From positions 9,952,764 to 10,016,763 of the forward strand of contig NC_135169.1 of assembly GCF_041146795.1 (NCBI RefSeq): a stretch of DNA of 64,000 nt. The letters run 5' to 3'. Under the pieces are notes generated by a model. It saw only the letters and a list, made by a program, of their open reading frames with translations. It was not told the DNA's origin and did not search any database. The DNA is from Maylandia zebra (Eukaryota; Chordata; Actinopteri; Cichliformes; Cichlidae). This document shows, in pieces, positions 22,574 to 34,335 of the stretch (positions are counted from its first letter, which is position 1; the number at the start of each line of letters is the position of its first letter). Made by a program: the position numbers and the translations under genes.

Positions 22574-25500
22574 GTGTATTTGTGTTCTTTTGGAGTCTCA
22601 CTGATGGTTTTCACATCATCAACTCACCTGCAGAAACAGTCGGTGCAGACAGCAGCAGCACACACACACCTGCAACAGGAGGACAGAGGTCACTAAAGGT
22701 CAGAGGTCACAAGGTTAGAGGTCACTAAAGGTCAGAGGTCACTAAAGGTTAAAGGTCACTAAAAGTCAGAGGTCACTAAAGGTTAAAGGTCACTAAAGGT
22801 CAGAAACAGTTCAAAATGGAGGTTTGTTCATCTTGAGCCAAACACTCCATGTTGGGAAACGTCCCAGAACAGGTTGTGGACGACAGGAAGTCATCAAGAA
22901 AAATAACTTGCAAGTGTCTGTTGAAAAGGTCTTTAAATAAACCACGCTCTGACAGCAACCCTGAAGCTGGGCACACATTTCCTCAGGAGACAATGTGAGT
23001 CTGCTGGGTCCATAATGAGGTCAAGTTCTGCCATGGTGGCTGTGTGGCTGGCAGAGGAAAGACCCAAATGTGAACTCAGAAACGGGAATGCTGAACTAAT
23101 TATTGGCTTTAACAAACTAAAATAAGTGCAAAATAACAAAACTAGGAAGTCTGACCTTTGCATCAATGTCCCCGAGTCTCTCCGGCTGACTCACATTGGG
23201 CTGCAGAATTGTTTTTGTTTTCTCTCTCCCTCTCTCTTCTCCTCGCTGTCTCCTCCCTGCCTGGGCGGATGTCAATATTGGGCTCCCGCCTTTGATGCAC
23301 CTGCTCTGACTAGTCCTGTCTCCTCGGCCAGTATTCAGGGTTTGTGGCTCAGAGTGTCTCATCGCTGGATCGTTGAACACCCTGAGTTCATGCAGCCTCG
23401 GCTAAACTTTGCTCGTTGTATATTTCTGGCTCATATTAACACTTGTCTTTGTATAAAGATTCCCAGACTTGTCTGAGAACCTCTCCCTGGACCCCTGAGT
23501 GTGGCAGTGTGAAGTGCAGTGAAAGCACGAGTGGCAGAAGAGGAGCATGTGTGAGCGGAGGAAGTGTGGATGTGCGATTTCAGGTGAGTTAAATAAATGT
23601 GTGGTTTTTTTTAACTCGGTGCTCGCTGGTGTTTCAGCAACAGAGACGTGTTTGAGGAAGATGGGCCAAAAATAGTTTTTTGTGCAGTTGTTGTCTGACC
23701 ACACGTCTAAGTGAGTAGTATGACTGACTACTCCATAAATTTCTGGATCCTGGCAGGAGAAACGGGCTGGGGGAGTGGATGGAGAGGTACCCTGCTAAAT
23801 AATATTAATGATGAACTGAGGGATGAATTAATTATTACAAACTACTGTTACTGACTTTGTGACCCGGCAGGACCCGGCCTACAAAGACTTAGTTCTTCAA
23901 AGGTCCTGTAGACCAGAAGGGCAAGGCTGTGAAATTGGATGGTCTAGCCTACGACCCGTGGTTTCTGTTACCTAGTAACCATGACATAAGCAGCTACAGC
24001 TGTTGTGTACCGCATGCTCTGTACTACCTGACTCAGTGGACCATCTACAATTTGCATACAGTGACAACTGATGATGCCATAGCCCTGACACTACATACTG
24101 CCCTCTCGTACCTGCAGAAGAGAGACACGTATGAGAATGCTGTTTGTAGATTACAGGTCTGCATTCAATACCATCGTTCCCTCGAAGCTGAAAAGGAAAC
24201 TGCAGGATCTAGGATCTCTCTGCAGCTGGATCTTTAACTTTCTATCTGACAGACACCAAGTGGTCAGTGCCAAGTGGGAACCTCTGGCAATTGAACTCAC
24301 TTTGGAAGTATGGAGGCACTGGCTGGTGGGCACAGTTCAACCTTTCATCGTCTGGACCGTTAAACCATAAAAATGAAAAAAACAAAACAAAACATAGAAA
24401 TCTAGGATACCCACAAGCCCGACATGTGTCTGTCCTCGGGCACTACACTGCCCATTTCATCATGGTATCCACAACACTATTATCTTTCTCCGATGTTATT
24501 TCTGTTGGCCATCTCTGCCTCGAAGCAACCATTAATACGTTTCAGTCTGTGCAACCTCTGCCTAGAATAAACACGGAAACCAACCCTATGGCGGCCTATT
24601 ACAACCTCTGCCATCCCTGACATGGCCTTGCTCTTACATAGCATTGGATTTCGTAAGCGGCCTTCCTCCGTCTGCAGGTAACAACACTATTTTGACTACT
24701 GTCGATTGTTTTTGTGGCGTTCACTAAGCTCCCGTCTACCCTGGAGACCATCTAGCTGCCCAGTGCCCACGACCTACTTCTTCCATCTATGGCATCCTGT
24801 AGGACATTGTTTCTGATGGTGGGCACAGTTTCAAAGCTGTGTCTGTGTCTGTTCAATCCATTGTGACAATTGACAAGGAAAAGGTAGGAGCGACAGAGAA
24901 CAGAGAGAAAAGCCGACAATATATAGACAAAAAGTACGGCAAGGGAATAGAACACAGGTGGGAACGCAACTGATACTAATCTGACTGAAAGACAGGGGAA
25001 GCAAAACTGAACATAATATCACTGCTCCCTTTGGATGGTTGGGAGCTCAGCCATTATATGGGCCAGCGCCTTCCCTGGCTGGCCCGGTGATAGCTCTGCT
25101 GTGACTACTCCGATTGGGCATAGACTACTCCGCAGTAGTCCAGGCCCAGAGTCGCCATTACACGAGGTGACCCAGAGTGACCCAGACTCTCCATTAGAAC
25201 TTGGGTTGAAAGTGTGGACTTCAAACTATATACCAGCAGTTTTCTGTCTCCAACATAAATGAGACAGAAAACTAAACAGCAGTGACTTTTGTAGGGTTAT
25301 TAAAGTTGGACAAGTTGGTATTTAATGATGTGCTACGTGATTGCTAACAACACAGCTATGTTAGCATAAACATGGTGAATCTTGAGGATGAACGCTAACT
25401 TTTTTCCACTTCATAAAAGTTAACATGAGGGTTCTCGATGATCAGGGACAATGCAAGGATGTTATAAACGGACCAAACTTCATTCAGAAGAACAACTGAG

Positions 25501-27771
25501 ATAATCCATCCACAATATGAGGTTAGTCATTAATATACTGCAACAACATGGGAATAGAGCAGCTGCCAGAGAATTCAACATTAACCCTTTACAGCCAATC
25601 GGAGCGGGCACACTCTGTTTTGCGTAACTATTTTTAAATCCCGGTAGCTCTGCAACCACGTAAGCTAGCGCAATCATTTTTTTTGCATATGAAACTGGAG
25701 GAGTTGTACTTACATCTTATGCCATCAGCTTGTCCTAGGTCACAGTTTAGCTTTGCAAAAACTGCATAAAAATCACTTGCAGCAACAAAAACATGATATT
25801 CCAGAAACACGCTTTGCCGATCCGATCAGCTGTTTGTAACACTTCCTACGTCCATCAGCGCGAACTATCACATGACCGCATAACCTGCCCGAAACCGGAA
25901 GTGACGTCATTTTGCGGAAATGTAGTTTTTTTTACCATCGTGGCCTCATGAGCTTATACTTGTGTTTTTAAAAGTTATGTTTGACTTCATGACTTTGTGT
26001 CATTTCTGGGATGTTTAGGAGTCATATTGCACTGCTGGAAATAGTTTATTTTGATGCACATGCTGTTATTTTGCAAATTTGCACTTTAATATTTATTTCC
26101 GTTTTCCCTGCAGTATATAAAAATTGGTGTATTTCAAAAATAAAACTATGAAGACACTTAAAATAAATTTCCTGTGGTGGGAAACTAGTTTGTGCAACTT
26201 TTTTGTATTTACAGTTTTGAGGGATAAGCCTCTTAAATTTCTCTAACAAGAAATATATGTTAAAAAAACAAAAACGATTTTCAATTTTTTTGTAGGTTAT
26301 TGCACTTTTTTGCAATTTATGTAATTACTATGCACCTAATGCAGACATATTATTAAAGTTTGGGCTATAATGGTTGTATTGATGTATAGCAACTTTAAAT
26401 GCTCCCAAAAATGGCTCCACAGCATGTAAAAATGGTAAATGGCCTGTATTTATATAGCGCTTTACTAGTCCCTAAGGACCCCAAAGCGCTTTACATATCC
26501 AGTCATCCACACACACATTCACACACTGGTGATGGCAAGCTACATTGTAGCCACAGCCACCCTGGGGCGCACTGACAGAGGCGAGGCTGCCGGACACTGG
26601 CGCCACCGGGCCCTCTGACCACCACCAGTAGGCAACGGGTAAAGTGTCTTGCCCAAGGACACAACGACCGAGACTGTCCAAGCCGGGGCTCGAACCGGCA
26701 ACCTTCCGATTACAAGGCGAACGCCCAACTCTTGAGCCACGATCGCCCCGTGGCTCAAGAGTTGGTATAATATAAGCTCTGGCGGACTTGGTTCTATGGT
26801 AGGTCTTAAAGGGTTAATGAATCAATGTTACAGAAGTGGAGGAAGCAAGAAGAATGAGTTGAGTAAAGTTAGAGTTATCTGACTGTTTTATTTCGGTTAA
26901 TGCGCCTTATAATGTGGTGTACCTTATGGTCCATAAAATAGAGTACTTTTGTACATGTTATATTTTTATTTTTTATTTTAAATACATTTGGAAATATTTC
27001 AACCCAACTTTTTTCACTCGGTCATTCTGGTGTACTGTGTGCAGAATTTAGAGGTGAAAATGTGTTTAATATCTTTTTTAAAGGGCTATAACATGAAAGA
27101 AATGTGGAACAAGTGAAGTACTGAGAATACTTTTAGGATGCGCTGTACCTGACATGCACATGATGTCGACTCACGCATCACACCACTGTTATGTGCTGGG
27201 CTTGACACTTCTTGTGACTCAATCTCACCTTTTCCAATACTAATAACATAAAACCCACAATACAAAAAAAGACAGCTATGGCTATTGCTATCCCAAATTC
27301 CTGGTAGTTATAATGTCATGATGACATTCATGTTTGTCATGTAATGGCAAACAACAACCTATGAATGCGGGTCTCGATAGCGCTCTCCATTGGACGATCC
27401 TTTATGAGTCTCGACAAAATGCCTCTAGAAGCTCCCAGATAGTGAGATTAGAACTGTGTGAATGAATCTGACTGAATGTTCGAGACAACTGTCCTGCAGC
27501 AGAATGTATCTGACATGATGTGAATAATGTGTTGGATAAAAAATCTAAACGTGAAATGAATGCATCTATGGCAGTGTGCATATTTACTAACTGTAAACCT
27601 GCTAAAGTTTAAAGTCTGAAGTTTAGCTTCACTCTCACTAAAGTCTTTGCACTTGTGAATACTTGTCTGCTCTAGATCTGTTTCCTTCGTTGACTGTGTG
27701 TCAGACCTGTAATGAAAGCGTTCTGTGTTTGACTCACCGAAGAGGAGAAAAGAGAACCATGCAGTCTTCAT
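21459..27771 (-). CDS. LITR/Fc-receptor-like protein, two Ig domains, short tail (copy A), 297 aa
   Basis: Six exons, all phase 1: leader 27771-27738 ([11 protein letters not shown]), 42-nt second leader exon 22669-22628 ([14 protein letters not shown]), D1 22517-22245, D2 22168-21926, transmembrane 21831-21607, and tail 21535-21459 ending VTTEHHF-stop. A leader split over two exons is a hallmark of Fc-receptor-family genes. D1 has YLSC, GWTVKR and NFLC; D2 has VTLYC and DEGLYSC. D1/D2 resemble teleost LITR and FCRL proteins. The transmembrane exon has a Pro/Ser/Thr-rich stalk, then [20 protein letters not shown]. The tail has no tyrosine, so no ITIM or ITAM. The base pair before the transmembrane exon reads CAA where copy B reads CAG, so its acceptor is broken. 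Skipping that exon keeps the frame and would give a secreted form; reading into the intron after D2 also ends soon in a stop. The ligand is unknown. Confidence 0.8.
22527..22569. repeat. (CA)n microsatellite in intron 2 of copy A
   Basis: Pure CA run just upstream of the D1 acceptor (minus strand sense GT). A matching GT run is in the same intron of copy B at 48148-48202. Confidence 0.9.
22684..22805. repeat. Minisatellite, unit about 9-18 bp (GGTCACTAAAGGTCAGA)
   Basis: About seven tandem imperfect units of GGTCACTAAAGGT(CAGA/TAAA) lie in intron 1 of copy A, next to the second leader exon. Copy B has only two or three units at 47988-48030, so the array has expanded or contracted since duplication. 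Confidence 0.8.
23740..24370 (+). mobile_element. LINE reverse-transcriptase fragment (Rex1/CR1-like)
   Basis: Plus-strand frames contain the palm motif [15 protein letters not shown] and, after a frameshift, [15 protein letters not shown]. These are typical of CR1-clade reverse transcriptases. It is heavily broken and lies in intron 1 of copy A, antisense to it. Confidence 0.65.
24371..26429. other. Intronic stretch of copy A, nothing recognised
   Basis: No exons with matching phase, no clear transposon ends. AT-rich towards 26400. Confidence 0.35.
26430..26748 (-). mobile_element. tRNA-derived SINE (AFC-like)
   Basis: Minus-strand order: tRNA-like head with A box TGGCTCAAGAGTTGG and B box GGTTCGAGCCCC. 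The core GTGTCCTTGGGCAAGACAC follows, then a tail TATAAATACAGGCC. The structure is that of RNA polymerase III SINEs; the resemblance to African cichlid AFC SINEs is from general knowledge. It lies in intron 1 of copy A. Its first 17 bases are repeated in inverted orientation immediately outside (26749-26765). Confidence 0.78.
26725..26765. repeat. Perfect 17-bp inverted repeat at the SINE head
   Basis: 26725-26741 is the exact reverse complement of 26749-26765 with loop ATCGCCC. The left arm belongs to the SINE A-box region. Confidence 0.85.
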
Positions 27772-27826
27772 CTTGTCTGGATGAATAAATGACCAGTCTG
27801 AATATCAGAGAGATGCTTTTAATGCG

Positions 27827-27840
27827 ATCACTTCCTTTTT
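27827..27840 (-). promoter_or_regulatory. PU.1/Ets-like box upstream of copy A
   Basis: AAAAAGGAAGTGAT lies 56 bp upstream of the copy A ATG. The same GGAAGTGAT lies 53 bp upstream of the copy B ATG. Purine-rich GGAAGTG boxes close to the start are typical PU.1/Ets sites of myeloid genes. Function is inferred. Confidence 0.45.
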
Positions 27841-29446
27841 AGCACCCACTGTGTGACTCTAAGTTCTTACTGGATGTACTTTATTTTAGGGGTGGAGAAA
27901 GCTGCTTTAATGCGTTGCATGTATCACGTGCAATGCTGAATCTTTTTCAGGGCTCTAGAGTGCAAACAATTTGATGGCAAATGCGACCAAATTTTTCAGT
28001 GGTGCGACTAAAAAAACAAAAAAAAAAACTGTTCGGGTAACAAAAAAAAAAAAAAAATCTGCAGCCTTCCCTGTGGTCAACAACAGACACATTTTGCCCC
28101 TATCGTGGACTAAACCAATCAGAGATAGTCAGGGGCGGGACCTCTCTGATTGGCCGTGGTCCAGTTGAAAGTGCAGGTGGAAGTGGGAGGTGAGTCGCTT
28201 GAATAAAGCGATATCGATTCATTAAATCCTGAATCGACTTTTAAATATAACTGTGTTTTGCCAGAAACGCCAGATTCTCAGATTAAAGCTCACAAAACCA
28301 TTTCAACAACAACCAAACAGCAGATGAGAGCAGGTACACAGACTCCACACAAAGACGTAAACACAGAGCCGACGCATCAGAATCAGCTTTGTCTTTCTCG
28401 GCTTTCTCACCCGACGGCCCGCAGACGGACACGCTGTCGGAGCTCAGCGATCCTGATGCGTCCGGTCCGCGCTGTGTTTACGTCTTTTTGCGCTGATTCT
28501 GAGCTGCAGGTTTTGTCTCTCCAACCAAAATCCACCGAGCCAGCAGCAAAAGAAGCAGCAAACTGCGCTTCACATTTGATCGATGTCGTCATGAATTCCC
28601 TCTGACTTTTGCTGTTTTGCTTCCACCATGATAAAAATCACACTTCATGCACAGCTCTCTGTGTGTACTTCAGGAACAGTTTCCCATCTCAAATCTCTGT
28701 TTTCTGCATCATTCATTGGCTTATTACCCACCAGTGTACCGTTGTTTACAGCGCTGTCTTTTTCTTTTTTCACTTAAATGACCTCGGACAAGAAAGCCTC
28801 ATTTCTGCTGTTCAATACTGAAGAAATGTAAACTTCTTAAAATTATGCAAAATTGCAGATTATTGCAGAATATTTTAAGGTTATCTGCTATAAAAAGCCA
28901 GACCAGGAAAATCTCCTTCATGTTTTTCTGTTTTATTCTCAGTTACTTTCACACAAAGGCATCTGCTGTGATGTTCACAATGCTGATGAAGTCTCACATG
29001 TATCAGTGCTGATAAATGATCAGAATTATAATATTTCTGACTGTCTGAGGCTAAATTGAATCAAATCAGGACTTTGAAAACCGGAATCGAATGGATTATA
29101 GAAATCAGTGATGATACCCAGCCCTAGTGAACAGCCTAGGCACAACAGAGTGGATGTAGCTGTGGGTAATAAGAAAAGATGAAAAGAACGATTGATAACT
29201 TTTTCGTTAAGGCCTGATCTGTCTGAAATTCATAGCCAGCTCTGACCCGGTGCCATCAATCTTTGAATGCTGAAAAAGCAGCAGTGTATCCAGGAAACAC
29301 ATTATATGCTGCAATAAATGCACTGCTCAAGTGTCCCCTCTCCCCACTGCCTTTCAGCAGCAGACAGCAGCAAACAGGTCGTCAGAGGAGCCGAGATGAT
29401 GATTAAGTTTAACATTTTCTACAATATTGACAAAGCACTTTAAGCA

Positions 29447-31098
29447 CAAATTCAAATTCAAATTTTATTTGTCACACACACACACAACCATACACAGTAT
29501 GACATGGGGGTGAAATGCTTGTAGCTGTACAATGCCCGACCATTAAATGACAGAAAAAAAGTTTTACAATATTTACAATTTACAGTTTACTACAGAATTT
29601 ACAAATTAACTTAGGAATTTACAGTAAAGAATGTGCAAATAGCAGAAGAGATTATAAAGATTATAAAGATTATAAATTATAGGAATTATAGGATTATAGG
29701 AAATGTGTGGTGGTGCGTGTGAGAGTCCAGTCTTATAGTGACGTGTGTGAGAGTCCAGTCTTATAGTGACGTGTTTGGGAGAGTCCAGTCCTACACCTGG
29801 TTCAGGCCCCGAATAGCCTGGGGGAAGAAGCTCCTCCTCATTCTCTCTGTTTTGGCCTTAAGGGAGCGGAAGCGCTTCCCAGACCTCAACAGTGAGAAGA
29901 GTCCATTGTTGGGATGGGAGAGGTCCATCATAATCTTCCTAGCTTTGGACTTGCACCGCTTGGTGTAGATGGACAGCAGCTCAGGGAGCTCTGATTGAAT
30001 GATGCGTTCTGCCGAGCGCACCACTCTTTGCAGATCTCGTCTGTCCTGCTTGGTGCTGTTCCCAAACCAGGTGCAGATGTTTGCCGTCAGGATGCTCTCG
30101 ATGGTGCAGGAGTAGAAGTTCTTGAGCACCTTCAGTGGCAGATGGAAGTCTCTAAGTCTTCTGAGGAAGAAGAGACGCTGACGGGCTTTCTTAACCAGGG
30201 TGTTGATGTGACAGGACCATGACAGGTCCTGAGTGATGTGGACACCCAGGTATCGGAAACTGTCCACTCTCTCCACTGGCGTGCCACTGATGATGAGGGG
30301 TTTGTAATTCCTCGCCTGCTTTGTAGTGAAGTCCACGATCAGCTCCTTAGTCTTGCTGATGTTTAGGAGGAGGTTATTCTCCTGGCACCAGGTCTCCAGG
30401 TTCCTAATCTCCTCCAGGTAGGCCGTCTCGATGTTGTCGGAGATCAGGCCCACAACAGCAGTGTCGTCAGCAAACTTGACAATGGAGGTGGTGTCGGATG
30501 TGGCTACACAGTCATAAGTGTACAGTGAGTACAGCAGGGGGCTTAAAACACAGCCCTGAGGCACTCCAGTGCTGAGTGAGATGGAGGGGGAGACTTGTTT
30601 TCCCACCCTCACTGATTGGGGTCTGTCTGTGAGGAAGTTGAGGATCCACTGACACAGTGATGAGCTGAGTCCTAGATCCGTCAACTTGGTGAAAAGCTTA
30701 GAGGGAATTATTGTGTTGAATGCTGAACTGTAGTCCACGAACAGCATCCTAACATAATTCCCTCTGCCAGTGTCCAGGTGACTCAGGGATGTGTGGAGCA
30801 GGTGAGATATGGCATCGTCTGTGGAACGATTAGTCCGGTAAGCAAACTGGAGTGAGTCGATGGTGGCAGGAAGTGAAGAAGTGATGTGATCTCTCATCAG
30901 TCTTTCAAAACACTTCATCACAATTGAAGTCAGTGCTACTGGACGGTAGTCATTGTGGCAAGCGGGCTGTTGTTTCTTTGAAACAATAATGGACTGTTTG
31001 AAGCACGTTGGAACCACAGCTTGGGCCAGGGAGAGGTTGAAGATCTCCGTGAACACCGGTGCTAGTATGGACTGCAACTTTCCCCCAAAGAAAGTGCA
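29447..31098 (-). mobile_element. 5'-truncated Rex1-like LINE
   Basis: Minus-strand insertion inside the hAT element. The 3' end reads GTGACAAATAAAATTTG and then repeats GAATTT, a Rex1-style tail. The coding part is the reverse transcriptase and C-terminus only; the endonuclease is missing. A roughly 33-bp tandem repeat (GAGAGTCCAGTCTTATAG) sits in the 3' UTR at 29720-29785. Confidence 0.8.
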
Positions 31099-31101
31099 CA
31101 T
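29791..31101 (-). CDS. Rex1-like LINE reverse transcriptase, 436 aa, 5'-truncated
   Basis: Uninterrupted frame of a CR1-clade (Rex1/Babar-type) reverse transcriptase. Motifs in order: [37 protein letters not shown] (first catalytic Asp), [25 protein letters not shown] (catalytic Asp pair), [20 protein letters not shown]. The C-terminus is the family's usual [18 protein letters not shown]. The apparent Met at 31101 falls at the truncation point and is probably not a natural start. The endonuclease domain is absent, so it cannot mobilise itself, though the polymerase looks intact. Confidence 0.82.
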   Translation of the reverse strand: MCTFFGGKLQSILAPVFTEIFNLSLAQAVVPTCFKQSIIVSKKQQPACHNDYRPVALTSIVMKCFERLMRDHITSSLPATIDSLQFAYRTNRSTDDAISHLLHTSLSHLDTGRGNYVRMLFVDYSSAFNTIIPSKLFTKLTDLGLSSSLCQWILNFLTDRPQSVRVGKQVSPSISLSTGVPQGCVLSPLLYSLYTYDCVATSDTTSIVKFADDTAVVGLISDNIETAYLEEIRNLETWCQENNLLLNISKTKELIVDFTTKQARNYKPLIISGTPVERVDSFRYLGVHITQDLSWSCHINTLVKKARQRLFFLRRLRDFHLPLKVLKNFYSCTIESILTANICTWFGNSTKQDRRDLQRVVRSAERIIQSELPELLSIYTKRCKSKARKIMMDLSHPNNGLFSLLRSGKRFRSLKAKTERMRRSFFPQAIRGLNQV

Positions 31102-31229
31102 GTAAAACTGCGGTGTTAAGCGATGCGGTTGAAAAATTTGAGTGCGCCTAACTTTTCTGCCAGTGCGCCTAAATTTTTAAAGTTAGGCGTACTGGTGCGC
31201 CCATGTCAAAAAGTTAGTCTAGAGCCCTG

Positions 31230-32249
31230 TTTGTAGATAAAACCACAAAGTAACAGTAACATACTCAGAAAAGAAACCAGGAAGAAAGGGTTAGGGTTTG
31301 TTGAGACACATTTAAACTGTCATGATTATTATTTCATGTGGTTTTGTTTTGTTTACATACACTTTTAGATGACTTATTCTAATGAATGTTATTTGTTTTT
31401 GCAGTTATGGGGTGGTGGGTCATGTTTAGCTGCTCTACTTCTGGTTTCTGTCAAGAATCAAAGCGGAGAAGTTAAGAGTCTGCTAGAGCGTGCATGCAAT
31501 AGCACATTTTTTCTTTTGAACACTTTTTATTTTGCAAATGGTCTTATTATTTTTTGGTTTTGTGAGCGAGGTATCTTTATTTATGTGTGCTTTGATGGAT
31601 GGTATTTACAGTTTGATTTTGTCACGATCTGTGACAGCAACAGAGTTAATCAATAGCCACAACAGAGTGGTTGTATAGGATAAGTCTGTTCACACTCTTA
31701 GTTTGCAATTCCCACTCCTGATCAGACATTTCAGCTCTCACTGCATATTGTGATGCTCAGAATGATGTGCTGGTGAGGAAGTCCACCCCCTCACAACGAC
31801 CAGGTTCTGTGTCTGACTTCAGTTCAACACAATCATTCCTCAGCACCTGCTGGCCTGAACACTCCCTCTGCAACTTGATCCTGGGATTTTCTGACTTGAC
31901 TTGAGTTGAAGAAGTAACTAGTAACTATAATTAAATATTAAACATAAGTCACTTGCCCAACATCGGTCATTATACACTGTATTTTGCAGACAAGTAGTTA
32001 CAGGACTCTCTCCCAGGCCACAGTCAGAAAATCTCACTCAGTGCACAGCAGGAGCTTCACACAAACTCATGTTCACAACACATGTTAGAGCTTCATGTGT
32101 GTTTTCAAAATTGGAGTTATTTTTACTTCTAATAGTGTTTACATAGAGCCCAGGTCATGAACAAGATTTCTTTTTACATTTTCATTGTAAGTAGACTAAA
32201 GCAAAAGCTTAATTAATCTTAATCTAATAGCCCTGGTGTTTTCTAACAA
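31230..32249. other. Non-coding stretch, nothing recognised
   Basis: Flank of the hAT element; short frames only. Confidence 0.35.
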
Positions 32250-33715
32250 TCCGGGCAGAATGGTAAAAAAAAAAAAACGTGGAAAAGGAAGACACAAAGT
32301 GGTCCTACATGCATAAGCAACTGAAGTTGGTATATACAGGTAACAATGTACAGAAACATGTATATGTATAAAACGTACAGAACTATGTATAAAATGGTGT
32401 TGTCCATGATGGATGTTAGCTTAGACAACATCCTCTCCTCCCCAACCTGCTCGATGGACTTCAGCGGACAGTCCAGGACCGAGCTGGCCCTCCTGACCAG
32501 TTTGTTGTGTTTCCCCTGGTCCCTCTCTGCCATTCCACCACTCCAGCAGACCACAGCATGGAAAATACCAGACACCACTACAGTGTCGTAATATGTCCTG
32601 GAGCGTCCTGTTCACCCTGAAGGATCTCAGCCGCCGTAGCAGGTGGAGACGACTTAGACCCTTTTTGTAGAGTGCATTTGTGTTTGTGGACCAGTCCAGT
32701 TTGTTATTGAGGTGAAGACCCAGGTATTTGTACTCCTCCACCGCTTCAGTGTCCAAACCCTGGATGTTCACTGGTGTAATAGAGGGTGGCTTCTTGCTGA
32801 AGTTAATCACCAGCTCCTTCGTCTTGCTGGCATTGATGCAAGCTTCGCACCAGCTTACAAAGTCTTTGATGACCCCCATGTATCCCAGTTTGTTTCCCTC
32901 CAACACTCGACCCACAATGGCGGTGTCGTCTGAGAACTTCTGGAGCTGGCGAGTGTCCATGTTATAACTGAAGTCTGCAGTGTACAGGGTAAAGAGGAAA
33001 GGAGCGAGTACTGTTCCTTGTGGGGCCCCCGTGCTACAGAGAACGCAGTCAAGAAGCCTCACATACTGGGGTCTCCTGGTGAGGTAGTCGATAATCCATG
33101 TAGATAACCGATGGTGCACTCCTGCTCCTTCGAGCAGAGAGGTGTGAAGAGCTCTGGTGACTGGGGGAGGGAAGGGCTTCTGAGTCAAACCTGTTAAAGA
33201 ACTGGTTCAGTCTATCAGCCCAAACCTGTTCTCCAGACTCTGGACCCCCTCTGCTCGCTGTGCTTCATTCAGTGATGGTTTTCAGCCCTCTCCACACACC
33301 TCTGGTGTTGCTCTGCTGGAGCTGCTCCTCCAGTTTCCTCCTGTCGTTTCCCTTCCTTATCTCTCCCTAAGCTCCTTCTGGACTGTACAGTGTTATCCAC
33401 ACAGAAGTTGATATAGTCTTTTATGCAGGTAGTTAGTGTAGGTCCAGTGTTTTGTTTTCCACATACTGAGTGACAGTAGGGAGGGTTGAGGACAAGGAAG
33501 CATGATTAAAATCCCCAGAGATGAAAAGGAAGGCTTGGAGGTGTGATGTCTGCAGCTTGGACACTACTGTGTGAATTGTCTCGCATGCTGCTGCCGCATC
33601 TGCCCCTGGTGGATCGTAGACAGTTGTCACGATGACTTGCGAGAACTCCCGTGGCAGGTAATACGGTCGGATGCTAACTGCTAATGCTCCACATCTCGAG
33701 TACAGCGCTGCTCCT
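32250..33715 (-). mobile_element. Degenerate LINE (Rex1/CR1-like) with internal deletion
   Basis: Upstream part on minus (33715-33430): endonuclease words PPGADA and FISGDFNHASL. Then a broken linker and a jump into reverse transcriptase at 33188: [47 protein letters not shown]. The catalytic motif reads FSDD in place of FADD. The C-terminus is frameshifted. Most of the N-terminal half of the polymerase is deleted. Confidence 0.72.
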
Positions 33716-33789
33716 TAACACTAATGTGCCCCACTTTAAACCATACTCACTGTCTTTTCAAAGATGGTGCAAAAGTGGGTTGCTAGTTC

Positions 33790-34335
33790 TGTCACCAAAC
33801 ATTTTAGACGACGTCCACACTAGCATGTTAATATACAGCACTTTAGACATCCGCATATCATTAACAGACACATCAGCGATTACATTTCTGCACTCTATGA
33901 TACTGACTCATACTGGATACCGTATTACAAATTGGTCCTATACATGTCTAGCTGCTATTGGGCCAATCGAATTATGCTACAAATTAGCATTGAAAATATT
34001 AGACAGGAAACCGATGTCATACTATCACTGTCAAATTAGAGATAAATACAAGTTTTTAAATTTTACTAATTCAAAATTATTTAAATCTGTGTCTAATCTA
34101 CAAGGTTATACATGGTCTGGCACCTCTACCAATGAGTGATCTTATTACACAAAAGTCTAGCATACTAGCATCTCGATTGACTCGAGCCACTGAAAGAGGG
34201 GAATTGGCATTTAGGCGTACAGCATTTTCACAGAATGCTCTGTCATATCAACGAGTGACCTTGTGGAATAGTTTTCCACTGTCAGTGAGGGAAAACACAA
34301 GTTTTCCTATCTTTAGAAATCACTTAAAAGGGTGA
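33790..34335 (+). mobile_element. LINE C-terminal fragment, plus strand
   Basis: Overlapping plus-strand frames read ILTHTGYRITNWSY, CYKLALKILDRKP and later SRLTRATERGELAFRRTAF and SYQRVTLWNSFPLSVREN, stopping at 34335. This is the style of the region after the reverse transcriptase in fish LINEs, with one frame change near 34135. The family is not certain. Confidence 0.55.

Larger units (their letters stand above)
27948..31229. mobile_element. Non-autonomous hAT-type element interrupted by a LINE (copy 1)
   Basis: Left end CAGGGCTCTAGA and right end TCTAGAGCCCTG are inverted. Sequence from 27948 to about 29300 is nearly the same as 41859-43200, and the last part resembles 43230-43291. The two parts are separated by the Rex1-like LINE at 29447-31095. 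No convincing 8-bp target duplication is left here, unlike copy 2. No transposase is encoded. Confidence 0.7.

Noticed and set aside
26650-26748. tRNA gene
   Set aside because: A and B boxes are present but the sequence continues into a SINE body and does not form a full tRNA.
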